Shown: positions 8,379 to 16,107 of the stretch, piece after piece | How positions within the stretch are numbered: position 1 is the stretch's first letter | How the letters are laid out: each line of letters begins with the position of its first letter | Assembly (NCBI GenBank): GCA_947495575.1 | Contig: CANLZL010000005.1 | Location: forward strand, 168,337 to 232,336 | DNA length: 64,000 nt | Direction of reading: 5' to 3' | Source: an uncultured Nioella sp. | Lineage (GTDB): Bacteria > Pseudomonadota > Alphaproteobacteria > Rhodobacterales > Rhodobacteraceae | Made by a program: the position numbers and the translations under genes | Notes under the pieces: model-generated | The model's database searches: none | The model's input: only the letters and a program-made list of their open reading frames with translations | What the model was told of the DNA's origin: nothing

Positions 8379-9188
8379 TCAATGCGCGGCGGTGCCAACG
8401 TTATCAACCAATGTCCTGCCGCCATCGACGGTGATCACCTCACCCGTGATGAAAGCCGCACCATCCGAGCAAAGGAACTGGACAGCGCCGGTTACTTCAC
8501 GGGCCGAAGCGATACGCCCAAGCGGCGTGCATCCTTTAATGTCGGTTCTGAGACCCCGGTCATCTTTGAGGGATTCCTTCAGGCTGTTTGACATGAGCGA
8601 CCCAAAGGCCACTCCGTTCACTCTGATGCGATGCTGCGCCAGAGCAACTGATAAGCTGCGCGTGATCTGATCCTGAGCGGCCGTCGAAACAGAATAAGCC
8701 AGAATCTCAGGATGAGTACGACGGGCCGCGATAGACGACAGGTTTACGATTGATCCAATCGGCCCGTCTTCTACCCCGTCTTCTTCGGCCTGAATGATCA
8801 TCCGCTTGGCCACGGCCTGGCTTAACCGCAACGAGCTATAAGCGTTTTGCTCCATCAACATGTCAAAGACATCATCGGATGGATCCAACGGATCGTTCGT
8901 GGCAAATTGGCGAGCCGCATTGACAAGAATATCAACTCGGTCAAACGCATCGATGGTTGCCGACAGCAGGTTTGCAATTGTCAGCTTTTCGCGCAGATCG
9001 CCTGCGTAGTATTGCGCCTGCCCCCGTTCTTGTGCGGCCTGCGTCACCTCATGGGCCAATGCCTCCTCATCCCGGTCGGCCAGCATTACATTGGCGCCTT
9101 GCTCGTAAAAGTGCCGGGCAATGGCCAAGCCAACGCCCTTTGCCGCACCGGTGATGATTGCTGTCTTACCTTGGATCGAGAGCGACAT
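8379..9188 (-). CDS. SDR family protein with altered catalytic site
   Basis: A 269-residue short-chain dehydrogenase/reductase. The cofactor motif TGAAKGVG (13-20) and Asp residues of the Rossmann fold are present. The active-site motif is YSVST (165-169), where the family has YxxxK, so the catalytic lysine position holds Thr169. The NNAG motif reads NAAR (90-93). The codon ACG is one base from AAG. Either a changed mechanism or a non-enzymatic or binding role is possible. The C-terminal FITGEVITVDGG block is normal. Substrate unknown. Confidence 0.85.
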   Translation of the reverse strand: MSLSIQGKTAIITGAAKGVGLAIARHFYEQGANVMLADRDEEALAHEVTQAAQERGQAQYYAGDLREKLTIANLLSATIDAFDRVDILVNAARQFATNDPLDPSDDVFDMLMEQNAYSSLRLSQAVAKRMIIQAEEDGVEDGPIGSIVNLSSIAARRTHPEILAYSVSTAAQDQITRSLSVALAQHRIRVNGVAFGSLMSNSLKESLKDDRGLRTDIKGCTPLGRIASAREVTGAVQFLCSDGAAFITGEVITVDGGRTLVDNVGTAAH

Positions 9189-9208
9189 GGCGCTGTCTCC
9201 TTTGGATA

Positions 9209-10213
9209 TCAGCGCCGCTTGGCGCCTTTGATGGGCTTGGCAGCCTCATAGAGTTTATAACCACCCATTTCGGCCAGCAACTTGCCCGTTGCAAAATGCT
9301 GTTTCAACGTCGGTTCATAGGGAAGGTGCCGATTGGCAACCATGTAAAACCGTCCGGACGGTTTCAGCATCCGGGCCGCCGACGCAATAAAGGCCTGACC
9401 CAATGCCGGATCAGCGGCGCGTCCGGTATGAAAAGGCGGGTTGGACAAAACGGCGTCGTAAAGCGCCTCCGGTTCAAACGCCGTCGCATCTGCCCAGTGA
9501 AAGCCCGCGCGCGGATCTTCAACATTGACCTGCGCCAGTTCCAGCGCGGAATATTCCGCCTCGATCAGGTCATAGGCCGTAATGCCAGGCTGTTCCGGCA
9601 ACAAGACCGCAGGCAGGTATCCCCAGCCTGCGCCAAGGTCAGCCACACGGCCCTTCATCTGCGGAACAAGTGCCGACAGGATTTCGGACCCGGCATCCGG
9701 CCCATCAGGTGAGAACATGCCAGGCGCGGTCAGAAACCCGTCTTCCGTCTCAGATGGAGGAGCCAGCCAATCGACGATTCCTTCTGTGACTGTGTCAGGG
9801 CGCGTGAACCAGAAAAGCTTGCCATGCGATTTCGACATCGTGCCATCGACAGGCAACAGTTTTTTCACTGCTTTCAGGATAGACTCGATGCCTTCGGTCT
9901 TTTGCCCGTCCACCGCGATGACGCCGCCGGGCACAACATGACCGCAAGCCTCTGCAATTAATGACAGCGTCTCGGCTTTGGATTTCACGATCTGGATCAG
10001 GGCGGCGTCGAATTCACCTTCGGCCTCAACTGATACATCAATTCCACGGTCCGACAGGCGCGCGTGATCGGGCAAAAACCCCTGTACGGCACTCACCTGC
10101 CCCAAATGACTGTAATCGGCATCGCCGCGGGCTCGCAGCACCAGTGTCCGGGCCGCATCGGGCCAGATCATGTCGCCGTTTTCCAGCGCGAGGGACCAAC
10201 GATTTTGGATCAT
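9209..10213 (-). CDS. rsmC: RsmC-like class I SAM-dependent methyltransferase
   Basis: A 334-residue protein with the two-domain build of RsmC/RsmD-type rRNA guanine-N2 methyltransferases. A degenerate N-terminal methyltransferase-like half precedes the catalytic half, which has the SAM motif DLGAGWGYLPAVLL and the base-binding motif SNPPFHTGRA. The conserved end FYMVANRHLPYEPTL is also present. RsmC methylates G1207 of 16S rRNA in E. coli. The exact base here is inferred from similarity. It stands between the SDR and clpS genes on the same strand, 28 bases after clpS. Confidence 0.8.
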   Translation of the reverse strand: MIQNRWSLALENGDMIWPDAARTLVLRARGDADYSHLGQVSAVQGFLPDHARLSDRGIDVSVEAEGEFDAALIQIVKSKAETLSLIAEACGHVVPGGVIAVDGQKTEGIESILKAVKKLLPVDGTMSKSHGKLFWFTRPDTVTEGIVDWLAPPSETEDGFLTAPGMFSPDGPDAGSEILSALVPQMKGRVADLGAGWGYLPAVLLPEQPGITAYDLIEAEYSALELAQVNVEDPRAGFHWADATAFEPEALYDAVLSNPPFHTGRAADPALGQAFIASAARMLKPSGRFYMVANRHLPYEPTLKQHFATGKLLAEMGGYKLYEAAKPIKGAKRR

Positions 10214-10241
10214 GATGAGGTCAGGGCAAAGCCGCGCGGCC

Positions 10242-10586
10242 TTACTCCTCTTTCTCCATCGTGCATTGCAGGGGATGTTGATTGCGGCGCGCGAAATCCA
10301 TCACCTGCGCCACCTTGGTCTCAGCAATTTCAAACGAGAAAACCCCAACCACGGCAACGCCCTTTTTGTGAACGGTCAACATGATCTCAACCGCCTGGCC
10401 ATGTGTGATGCCAAAGAAACGCTCCAGCACATGCACCACAAATTCCATCGGGGTGTAATCGTCATTCAACAGCAGCACCTTATACAGCGGCGGGCGCTGT
10501 GTTTTGGGCTTGGTCTGAGTCAGAATATCGGTCTCATCTTCCGAGCCCGGTTTGTCTGCCAGATATGTTGGATTGAGTTTTGCCAT
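10242..10586 (-). CDS. clpS: ATP-dependent Clp protease adaptor ClpS
   Basis: A 114-residue adaptor that brings N-end-rule substrates to ClpAP. A flexible N-terminal tail of about 35 residues leads into the folded domain [20 protein letters not shown], then [10 protein letters not shown] and the [20 protein letters not shown] block. The motifs for amino-acid recognition ([11 protein letters not shown]) are intact. I chose ATG 10586; a GTG at 10628 would add 14 residues but overlaps a likely -10 region (TTATAT). clpA is not in the window. Confidence 0.93.
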   Translation of the reverse strand: MAKLNPTYLADKPGSEDETDILTQTKPKTQRPPLYKVLLLNDDYTPMEFVVHVLERFFGITHGQAVEIMLTVHKKGVAVVGVFSFEIAETKVAQVMDFARRNQHPLQCTMEKEE

Positions 10587-10695
10587 CACGTGGTTTGTCA
10601 AACTGCCGTAAGTTTTGCTGGAGGACACTATATAATCCGCTGCATCTGTCAGAAAAGGGGGCGAATGTCACGTCTGATGGATATTGGAGGTCAGA

Positions 10696-11400
10696 ATGGC
10701 AAATAAATTGCAAACAATCGGTTTCGATGCCGATGACACACTTTGGCAGAATGAGGCCTTCTTTCGCATCACGCAGGACCGTTTCGGCCAATTATTGCAG
10801 GACTATTCGGACCGTGATCACTTGATGGATCGTTTGCTTGAGGCCGAGAAACGCAATATCGGGCGGTATGGCTTCGGGATTAAAGGGTTCATGCTGTCGA
10901 TGATCGAAACGGCCATCGAAGTAACCGATTCGGCGGTGCCCGCCAGCGTGATTTCCGAAATTCTGGCCGCCGGGCAAGAGATGCTGGAACATCCGGTGCA
11001 CCTGCTGCCTCATGCCGAAGAGGCCGTGACACGGCTGGCCGAAAGCCACCAAATCGTGCTGATCACCAAGGGCGACCTTCTGGATCAGGAACGTAAACTC
11101 GCGCAATCGGGGCTGGGCGATCTGTTTCACGGTGTGGAAATCGTCTCGGAAAAAACGCCACGCATCTATGAGCAAGCCTTCGCCCGCCATGGCGCGGGCC
11201 CGGAAACGGCGATGATGATTGGCAATTCGATGAAATCCGACGTGGTGCCGGCGATCGAGGCGGGCGCGTGGGGTATCTATGTTCCCCATGGCCTGACCTG
11301 GGAACTGGAACATGCTGAGGCGCCCAGCACCCACCCCCGGTTCCGTGAATTGCCCGATCTGGGCGCCTTGCCCGGACTACTGGACGAAATCGAAGGCTAG
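10696..11400 (+). CDS. HAD family hydrolase
   Basis: A 234-residue haloacid dehalogenase-type phosphatase. Motif I is FDADDTLW (nucleophile Asp11, acid/base Asp13), motif II is VLITKGD, motif III has the Lys of SEKT, and motif IV is GNSMKSDV, which binds magnesium. A helical cap (residues about 17-90) suggests a small soluble phosphoester substrate, not identified. GGAGG at 10686-10690 supports ATG 10696. It is divergent from clpS, and its stop codon shares CTAG with the lysE stop on the other strand. Confidence 0.9.
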   Translation: MANKLQTIGFDADDTLWQNEAFFRITQDRFGQLLQDYSDRDHLMDRLLEAEKRNIGRYGFGIKGFMLSMIETAIEVTDSAVPASVISEILAAGQEMLEHPVHLLPHAEEAVTRLAESHQIVLITKGDLLDQERKLAQSGLGDLFHGVEIVSEKTPRIYEQAFARHGAGPETAMMIGNSMKSDVVPAIEAGAWGIYVPHGLTWELEHAEAPSTHPRFRELPDLGALPGLLDEIEG

Positions 11401-12035
11401 ATCGACGGGCGATAGCAGGCCAACTTTGCGCCAAACCCGATGAACACAACGCCTGTCACGCCCTTCAGCCAACGTTGAAAGCGTGGGGTCTTGGACGCGC
11501 GGGTCAACCGTGCCACCATCAAAACCATTGCCCCAAACCAAAGTGCATTCAGGGTTGCATGGATTGTTACCAACAGGAATGAGGCCGCCGCTGTCGTCTC
11601 ACCCACGGTTATGAATTGTGGAAATGCGGCCAGGTAGAACATCGACACTTTCGGGTTTAACGCATTGGTCAAAAGCCCTTCGAAAAAGGCTTTGACCAGC
11701 GTGCGCTGACGTTTGGCCGGGGATACCGGCACGGGTGGGTCATCGCCACGAAACGCTGCGATCAGCGCTTTCACTCCGATCCAGCAGAGGTAAGCCGCCC
11801 CAAGATATTTCACGATCGAGAATGCCGTCGCAGATTGCATCAATATGATTGAGAGGCCCAGAATGGCCAATGCCCCGTGGATGTAGAATCCGGTGATGAA
11901 ACCCAGCACATTGGCAAACCCTCCACTGCGGCCAGAAGTTGGGACGGTTTTAGCAATCAAAACACCATTCGGCCCAGGCGACATCACCAAAAGCGAAGCC
12001 ACAAAGGTGAAGGTCAAAATCTCTGATAGGGCCAT
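11397..12035 (-). CDS. LysE/RhtB family amino acid exporter
   Basis: A 212-residue inner membrane protein with five to six hydrophobic segments and the LysE/RhtB N-terminal motif SPGPNGVLI near residues 20-30. The family exports amino acids or derivatives such as homoserine; the substrate here is not evident. ATG 12035 has GTGAGGA upstream, which I prefer to the upstream in-frame start at 12053. It diverges from the first ArsR gene across about 120 bases and converges on the HAD gene with overlapping stops. Confidence 0.88.
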   Translation of the reverse strand: MALSEILTFTFVASLLVMSPGPNGVLIAKTVPTSGRSGGFANVLGFITGFYIHGALAILGLSIILMQSATAFSIVKYLGAAYLCWIGVKALIAAFRGDDPPVPVSPAKRQRTLVKAFFEGLLTNALNPKVSMFYLAAFPQFITVGETTAAASFLLVTIHATLNALWFGAMVLMVARLTRASKTPRFQRWLKGVTGVVFIGFGAKLACYRPSI

Positions 12036-12141
12036 GGCGATCCTCACTTGCAATTCTTCGCCCGAGACTGCCCTGAGCCCCCTTTCTTCTCAAGTCATTT
12101 GGTCGCTCACGCGGGCGTGAATTGACTCAAAAGCACATTCA

Positions 12142-12159
12142 CATAACCATTGGGTTATG
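12142..12159. promoter_or_regulatory. Inverted repeat overlapping the ArsR start codon
   Basis: CATAACC-ATTG-GGTTATG is a perfect 7-4-7 inverted repeat whose last three bases are the ATG of the ArsR gene (12157-12159). A TTGACT at 12122-12127 could be the -35 box. No Shine-Dalgarno sequence precedes the ATG, so the transcript may be leaderless. Autorepression by the ArsR protein is inferred. Confidence 0.65.
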
Positions 12160-12495
12160 GATTCGCATAGACTAGACCGCATTTTCTCTGCCCTCTCCGA
12201 TGCAACACGTCGGGGCATTCTGGCGGAACTCGCCACAGGCGAACGCACCGTAAAGGAGCTGTGCGAACCCTTCGATATGTCCCAGCCCGCTATCTCAAAA
12301 CACCTTCGTGTGTTGGATCGGGCCGGGCTGATCCGCCGCGAAAAACGGGGGCGCGAGAATTTTGTCTCGGCACAATCTGAGGCCGCCGATCAGGCCGCTG
12401 CCTGGATCCAGCATTACAGCCGCTTCTGGCGACACCATTTTGATCAGGTTGCCGACCATCTGGCTCGAAAGAAAGGCAAGACCCATGACAACTGA
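12157..12495 (+). CDS. ArsR family regulator, module 1
   Basis: A 112-residue winged-helix repressor: ALSDATRRGILAELATGERTVKELCEPFDMSQPAISKHLRVLDRAGLI is the typical HTH, followed by a beta-wing (KRGRENFVSA) and a helix with Trp/His-rich YSRFWRHHFDQ. No metal-binding CxC motif is present, so this is the non-metal ArsR branch that is commonly paired with SRPBCC genes. Its ATG lies inside a palindrome. It overlaps the next gene by 11 bases, implying translational coupling. Confidence 0.92.
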   Translation: MDSHRLDRIFSALSDATRRGILAELATGERTVKELCEPFDMSQPAISKHLRVLDRAGLIRREKRGRENFVSAQSEAADQAAAWIQHYSRFWRHHFDQVADHLARKKGKTHDN

Positions 12496-12940
12496 AACCC
12501 ACGTGAAGGGCGATACACTGACAGTCCGCCGTGTCTATGACGCCTCCTTGGCCGAGACATGGGACGCTTGGATTGAGGCTGGAAAGACAACCCATTGGTG
12601 GGGCTGTTCGCAAACAACCAAGGTAAGGTCTGAGGTGGAGCCAAAACTCGGCGGTAAATATCACCACGAGATGACCATCGAGGGCCAGGGCGAGCACCTG
12701 ATCGCGGGTGAGTTCACGGCCTACGATCCGCCATCCTTACTGGCCTACCGAATGCCCGGGATCGACCCAGAACAGACTATGGATGTTCGGGTAGAATTTA
12801 AGGAAGTGTTTGGTGGCACCGAAGTCACTCTGACGCAGAACATGATCCCCGAACCCTTCCGCGGCATGGTTGAGGCCGGCTGGACCGCCTCATTTGACCG
12901 GTTGGCCCGGTTCTTTGATGGCGACCGCCGCGCGGCCTGA
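12485..12940 (+). CDS. SRPBCC (AHSA1-like) protein, module 1
   Basis: A 151-residue START/Bet v1-fold protein of the AHSA1 branch: VRRVYDASLAETWDAWIEAGKTTHWWG opens the domain, with GGKYHHEMTIEGQGEHLIAGEF in the middle and the C-terminal helix GMVEAGWTASFDRLARFF. The fold makes a hydrophobic cavity for small ligands; no enzyme activity can be read from the sequence. The start is inside the end of the ArsR gene. The ArsR/SRPBCC pair is a widespread arrangement whose signal is mostly unknown. Confidence 0.9.
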   Translation: MTTETHVKGDTLTVRRVYDASLAETWDAWIEAGKTTHWWGCSQTTKVRSEVEPKLGGKYHHEMTIEGQGEHLIAGEFTAYDPPSLLAYRMPGIDPEQTMDVRVEFKEVFGGTEVTLTQNMIPEPFRGMVEAGWTASFDRLARFFDGDRRAA

Positions 12941-12974
12941 TCCTCGGGGTTGAATTTCATAATTTAACATGTCA

Positions 12975-12984
12975 GTTAATTAAC
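12975..12984. promoter_or_regulatory. Palindrome directly upstream of the second ArsR gene
   Basis: GTTAATTAAC is a perfect ten-base palindrome that ends one base before the ATG at 12986. The flanks AACAT (12966-12970) and ATGTT (12986-12990) add a looser outer dyad. No ribosome binding site is visible between it and the ATG. It probably is the operator of module 2. Confidence 0.5.
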
Positions 12985-12985
12985 A

Positions 12986-13324
12986 ATGTTGCGAATCGAA
13001 AATCACCCCCTTGCCTCCTCCTTTGCCGCGCTTGGCGATCCGACACGGTTGGCTATCATCGACCGGCTAATGTCCAACGGCCCGCAAAGTGCCGGTGCCC
13101 TGCAGGATGTTGCGGAAATCTCGGCCCCAGCTATCTCGCGCCACCTGAAAGTGCTGCGCGAGGCGGGATTGATCCGGCAAGAGATCGACGCGCAACGCCG
13201 TATCTATTCGGTCTCACCTGATGCCATCCGGGCGATCGGCCGTTGGACCATGACCCGTAAAGAGTTCTGGGAGGGCAGCCTTGATCGGCTTTCGGCCCTT
13301 CTGGATGCCAAAGAAGAGGATTAA
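12986..13324 (+). CDS. ArsR family regulator, module 2
   Basis: A 112-residue ArsR-type winged helix: FAALGDPTRLAIIDRLMSNGPQSAGALQDVAEISAPAISRHLKVLREAGLI, wing DAQRRIYSVSPDAI, then a helix with RKEFWEGSLDRLSALL. It lacks metal-binding cysteines. It is related to but clearly diverged from the first ArsR protein, so the two modules are not a recent duplication. The ATG follows a palindrome with no visible Shine-Dalgarno sequence. It ends three bases before the next gene. Confidence 0.92.
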   Translation: MLRIENHPLASSFAALGDPTRLAIIDRLMSNGPQSAGALQDVAEISAPAISRHLKVLREAGLIRQEIDAQRRIYSVSPDAIRAIGRWTMTRKEFWEGSLDRLSALLDAKEED

Positions 13325-13327
13325 GCC

Positions 13328-13768
13328 ATGGCCGATCTTGAAATCACCCGAACCTTCAAGGCGGCGCCGGATAAGGTGTTTGCCGTGCTGACCCAGCCAG
13401 AAAACCTTCTGGATTGGTGGGGCCCGGTGGGCGTGCATGTCAAACCGACCGATCTGAGCCTTGACCTGACCAAACCCGGACCCTGGGGGTCCGTGATGGA
13501 AAATGATGAGGGCGGCACTTACAAAGTCACCGGCCATGTCACCCATGTCGACCCACCCAAATCTGTCGGTTTCACCTGGGCCTGGCATGATGAGGACGAC
13601 AGACGCGGCCATGAAAGTCACGTCATGTTCACGGTCGAACCCGCCCCGGGTGGCGGCAGCCTTTTTCGTCTTAACCATGTGGATCTGGCCGATGCTGAGA
13701 TGGCCGAACGCCATCAAGGCGGCTGGACCTCTTCGCTATCCAAACTTGACCCGCTGGTTGCGGGCTAA
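13328..13768 (+). CDS. SRPBCC (AHSA1-like) protein, module 2
   Basis: A 146-residue START/Bet v1-like protein: ITRTFKAAPDKVFAVLTQPENLLDWWGP begins the domain and GGWTSSLSKLDPLVAG ends it. The middle has a WAWHDEDDRRGHESHVMFTVEP stretch with several His, Asp and Glu residues. Like the first module it is probably a small-ligand-binding protein. It follows its ArsR partner by three bases and is followed within 19 bases by the YciI-like gene, forming a three-gene operon. Confidence 0.9.
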   Translation: MADLEITRTFKAAPDKVFAVLTQPENLLDWWGPVGVHVKPTDLSLDLTKPGPWGSVMENDEGGTYKVTGHVTHVDPPKSVGFTWAWHDEDDRRGHESHVMFTVEPAPGGGSLFRLNHVDLADAEMAERHQGGWTSSLSKLDPLVAG

Positions 13769-13787
13769 CCAACAGGAGGAATTTCCA

Positions 13788-14099
13788 ATGTCCAAATATC
13801 TTTATGTCTATCACGGTGGATCCATGCCCGAGACACCAGAAGAAGGCGCCAAGGTCATGGCCGCCTGGGAGGCCTGGATGGGCGGTCTGGGCGCTGCGAT
13901 TGTCGATGGCGGTGCACCGGTTGGCATGTCCAAAACCGTAGGCGCATCCGGAACGACTGATGATGGCGGCGCAAACCCTGCCTCTGGTTATACAATAGTG
14001 GAGGCCGACAGCCACGCGGCCGCGGCCAAAATGGCCGAAGGATGCCCCATCATCGACGGCGGCGGATCGGTCGAAGTTGCCGAAATCATGCCAATGTGA
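13788..14099 (+). CDS. YciI-like (YCII domain) protein
   Basis: A 103-residue protein with a ferredoxin-like YCII/DGPF layout: MSKYLYVYHGG, the helix EEGAKVMAAWEAWMGGLGAAIVDGGAPVG, and SGYTIVEADSHAAAAKMAEGCPIIDGGGSVEVAEI. Relatives are small dimeric proteins of unclear activity, often coded next to SRPBCC and ECF sigma genes. ATG 13788 has a strong AGGAGGA. It is probably co-transcribed with the second ArsR/SRPBCC pair. A long GC-rich hairpin follows. Confidence 0.82.
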   Translation: MSKYLYVYHGGSMPETPEEGAKVMAAWEAWMGGLGAAIVDGGAPVGMSKTVGASGTTDDGGANPASGYTIVEADSHAAAAKMAEGCPIIDGGGSVEVAEIMPM

Positions 14100-14108
14100 T
14101 CAAAATTT

Positions 14109-14144
14109 GAGGGCGCGCCCTGTTGCACAACCGGGCGCGCCCTC
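14109..14144 (+). terminator. Long perfect hairpin after the YciI-like gene
   Basis: GAGGGCGCGCCC (14109-14120) and GGGCGCGCCCTC (14133-14144) form a perfect 12-base stem. Its loop itself can pair as GTTG-CA-CAAC. There is no U-tract, so this may be a transcript-stabilising 3' end or a Rho-assisted stop rather than a classical terminator. Confidence 0.6.
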
Positions 14145-14183
14145 GCACAGTCGCATATCACTTTCGCAGGATATGCGCGCCGA

Positions 14184-14795
14184 ATGATCGATTCCCACCT
14201 CTTGCCGCTCCAACGACGGATGACGATGCCGTTTGCCCGCGCGCTACGATCGGCGGGCATTCGCGCTGACCAAATCACAGTGGTCGGGTTTGGCATCGGC
14301 ATTCTGGCCTTCCTCGCATTATGGGCCGGGCTTTATGTGTTGGGACTTGTGCTGATCTTGCTCAATCGACTGGCCGACGGGCTGGATGGAGCTGTGGCGC
14401 GATTAGCCGGGCCAACAGATCGCGGCGCTTTCCTCGATATCGCGTTGGATTTCGTGTTCTACGCCTTGGTGCCCCTGGGATTTGCGTTGTCCAACCCAGC
14501 GGATAACGCCCTTCCCGCCGCCGTCCTAATATGCAGCTTTGTCGGCACCGGGTCATCCTTTCTGGCCTTCTCTGTCCTCGCTTGCGAACGCGGGCTAAAG
14601 GCCGACGCCTACCCGTCCAAAGGTATCTACTACCTTGGTGGATTGACCGAAGGGTTCGAAACCATCCTCTTCTTTGCCGCGTTCTGCCTCTGGCCCTCAA
14701 CCTTCCCGATCCTTGCTTATGTTTTTGCCGCTGGCGCCGTGGTTACAACGGTGACCCGCTGGATCATGGGGTGGCAGGCTTTCGGGGCGGATTAG
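14184..14795 (+). CDS. CDP-alcohol phosphatidyltransferase family protein
   Basis: A 203-residue integral membrane enzyme with about six hydrophobic segments. The family motif is complete: ADGLDGAVARLAGPTDRGAFLDIALDF carries the paired Asp residues that bind the metal and the CDP-linked substrate. Such enzymes transfer a phosphatidyl or similar group from CDP-diacylglycerol to an alcohol. Which alcohol is used cannot be told; it is distinct from the pgsA in this window. The stop overlaps the MFS stop by four bases on the other strand. Confidence 0.9.
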   Translation: MIDSHLLPLQRRMTMPFARALRSAGIRADQITVVGFGIGILAFLALWAGLYVLGLVLILLNRLADGLDGAVARLAGPTDRGAFLDIALDFVFYALVPLGFALSNPADNALPAAVLICSFVGTGSSFLAFSVLACERGLKADAYPSKGIYYLGGLTEGFETILFFAAFCLWPSTFPILAYVFAAGAVVTTVTRWIMGWQAFGAD

Positions 14796-15994
14796 CCCTG
14801 CCAAATCCGCGATGAAACCACCGCCATTCCGCCCGCAACCACCGCGCCTACGATCAACGCGGCAGGCAACCCAATGCTGGCCCCCAACCAGCCAGCCGCC
14901 GGATAGCCGATCAACCAACAGGCATGGCTGAGCGCAAATTGCGCCGTAAAGACCGCTGGTCTGTCTCGTGACGCCGCAGACCGTTTCAACAAACGGCCAG
15001 AGGGCGTGAGAATCCCTGCATTCAACCCGCCCAATACGAACCAAACGGCAATCAAAAGGGTCCAGCTTTCGGTCCCGATCCAGAGCGCGATGCCATAGGC
15101 GAGGCCTACCAGAGCTAATCCGAAAGAGCTTGCCACCATCACGGCCCGGTCTCGCATATCGTGCAAAAGGCCGGGCAGGATCAACGCTACGGCCATGGCT
15201 CCTGCCCCATAGGCCGCCATGACAAGTGCGACGTCTCCTTCGCCGCCATGAAATCGAGCCCGAACCAGAACGACGGTATTGACCAAAACAAAGGCCACAA
15301 CGGCCGCAACGGACATATTCAGGGCTAACAATCCGCGTAGGCGCGGCGTTGCCAGATATATCCGCACACCGCGCGTTAGCCGTTCGCGGAAGGGACGATC
15401 CTCGGCCTCCCCGCGCGCGGGCAAGTTCACTGAAAGGATCAGGACGGCGGAGATCAGGAAGCCAACGACCGTGCCAAGGAAAAGCAGGTTGTAACTCATC
15501 ACTGTCAGCAGCATTGCCGCCAAGGCCGGGCTGACAAGCGTTTCGATCTCATAGGCCATCCGAGACAAGGATAAGGCATGGGTATAGTCCTCCTCATCTG
15601 TCAAAACATCCGGGATCACGGCCTGAAAACTTGGGGTGAATGTGGCCGAAGCTGCCTGAAGCAGAAAGATCAGTGCATAGATCTGCCAAACTGCATCAAT
15701 GAACGGCAACGACAGGGCGACCGCGGCGCGTATCAAATCCGCACCAATCAATACGGCTCGGCGCGGAAGCCGCGCAAACAGGGCCGTCGCCAAAGGCGAG
15801 ATGCCGACATAAGCCACCATCTTGATCGTCAGGGCTGTGCCCAGCACTGCTCCCGCCCGGTCTCCTGCCAAGTCATAGGCCAGCAATGCCAGTGCCACAG
15901 TCAGCAAACCAGTGCCCACCAACGCAACCACTTGCGCGGCAAAAAGCCGTGAGAAAACCGGATGATGCAAAAGGCTTATCATGCGCCCAACCAT
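14792..15994 (-). CDS. MFS transporter
   Basis: A 400-residue major facilitator with about twelve membrane segments. The N-terminus has HHPVFSRLFAAQVVALVGTGL, as in DHA-type drug exporters, and the loop between TM2 and TM3 reads ARLPRRAVLIGADLIRAA, a shortened motif A. Substrate is not predictable; a drug or metabolite exporter is likely. An in-frame ATG at 15982 would give a protein four residues shorter and is equally plausible. It is transcribed alone toward the CDP-alcohol enzyme. Confidence 0.87.
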   Translation of the reverse strand: MVGRMISLLHHPVFSRLFAAQVVALVGTGLLTVALALLAYDLAGDRAGAVLGTALTIKMVAYVGISPLATALFARLPRRAVLIGADLIRAAVALSLPFIDAVWQIYALIFLLQAASATFTPSFQAVIPDVLTDEEDYTHALSLSRMAYEIETLVSPALAAMLLTVMSYNLLFLGTVVGFLISAVLILSVNLPARGEAEDRPFRERLTRGVRIYLATPRLRGLLALNMSVAAVVAFVLVNTVVLVRARFHGGEGDVALVMAAYGAGAMAVALILPGLLHDMRDRAVMVASSFGLALVGLAYGIALWIGTESWTLLIAVWFVLGGLNAGILTPSGRLLKRSAASRDRPAVFTAQFALSHACWLIGYPAAGWLGASIGLPAALIVGAVVAGGMAVVSSRIWQG

Positions 15995-16024
15995 CTAGGA
16001 GAATGCCCCTGCCGGTCCAGCCCT

Positions 16025-16105
16025 TTCATTTTGCCAGAAATACCTCGGGGGTCCGGGGGGAGGAACCCCCGGCCGGTCGACGCGCGTGAAACGCGCGGCG
16101 AAACC
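16025..16105 (-). repeat. Intergenic 3'-end repeat element, copy 1
   Basis: Read on the minus strand this element starts three bases after the quinone oxidoreductase stop codon. It has a GGTTTCG tail (complement of 16099-16105), a perfect hairpin CGCGCGT-GAA-ACGCGCG (16081-16097 on the plus strand), and a conserved box with a CCGGGGG/CCCCCGG hairpin, ending in GGCAAAATGAA (complement of 16025-16035). It matches copy 2 at 46339-46417 closely except in the hairpin stem. Confidence 0.75.
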
Positions 16106-16107
16106 CT

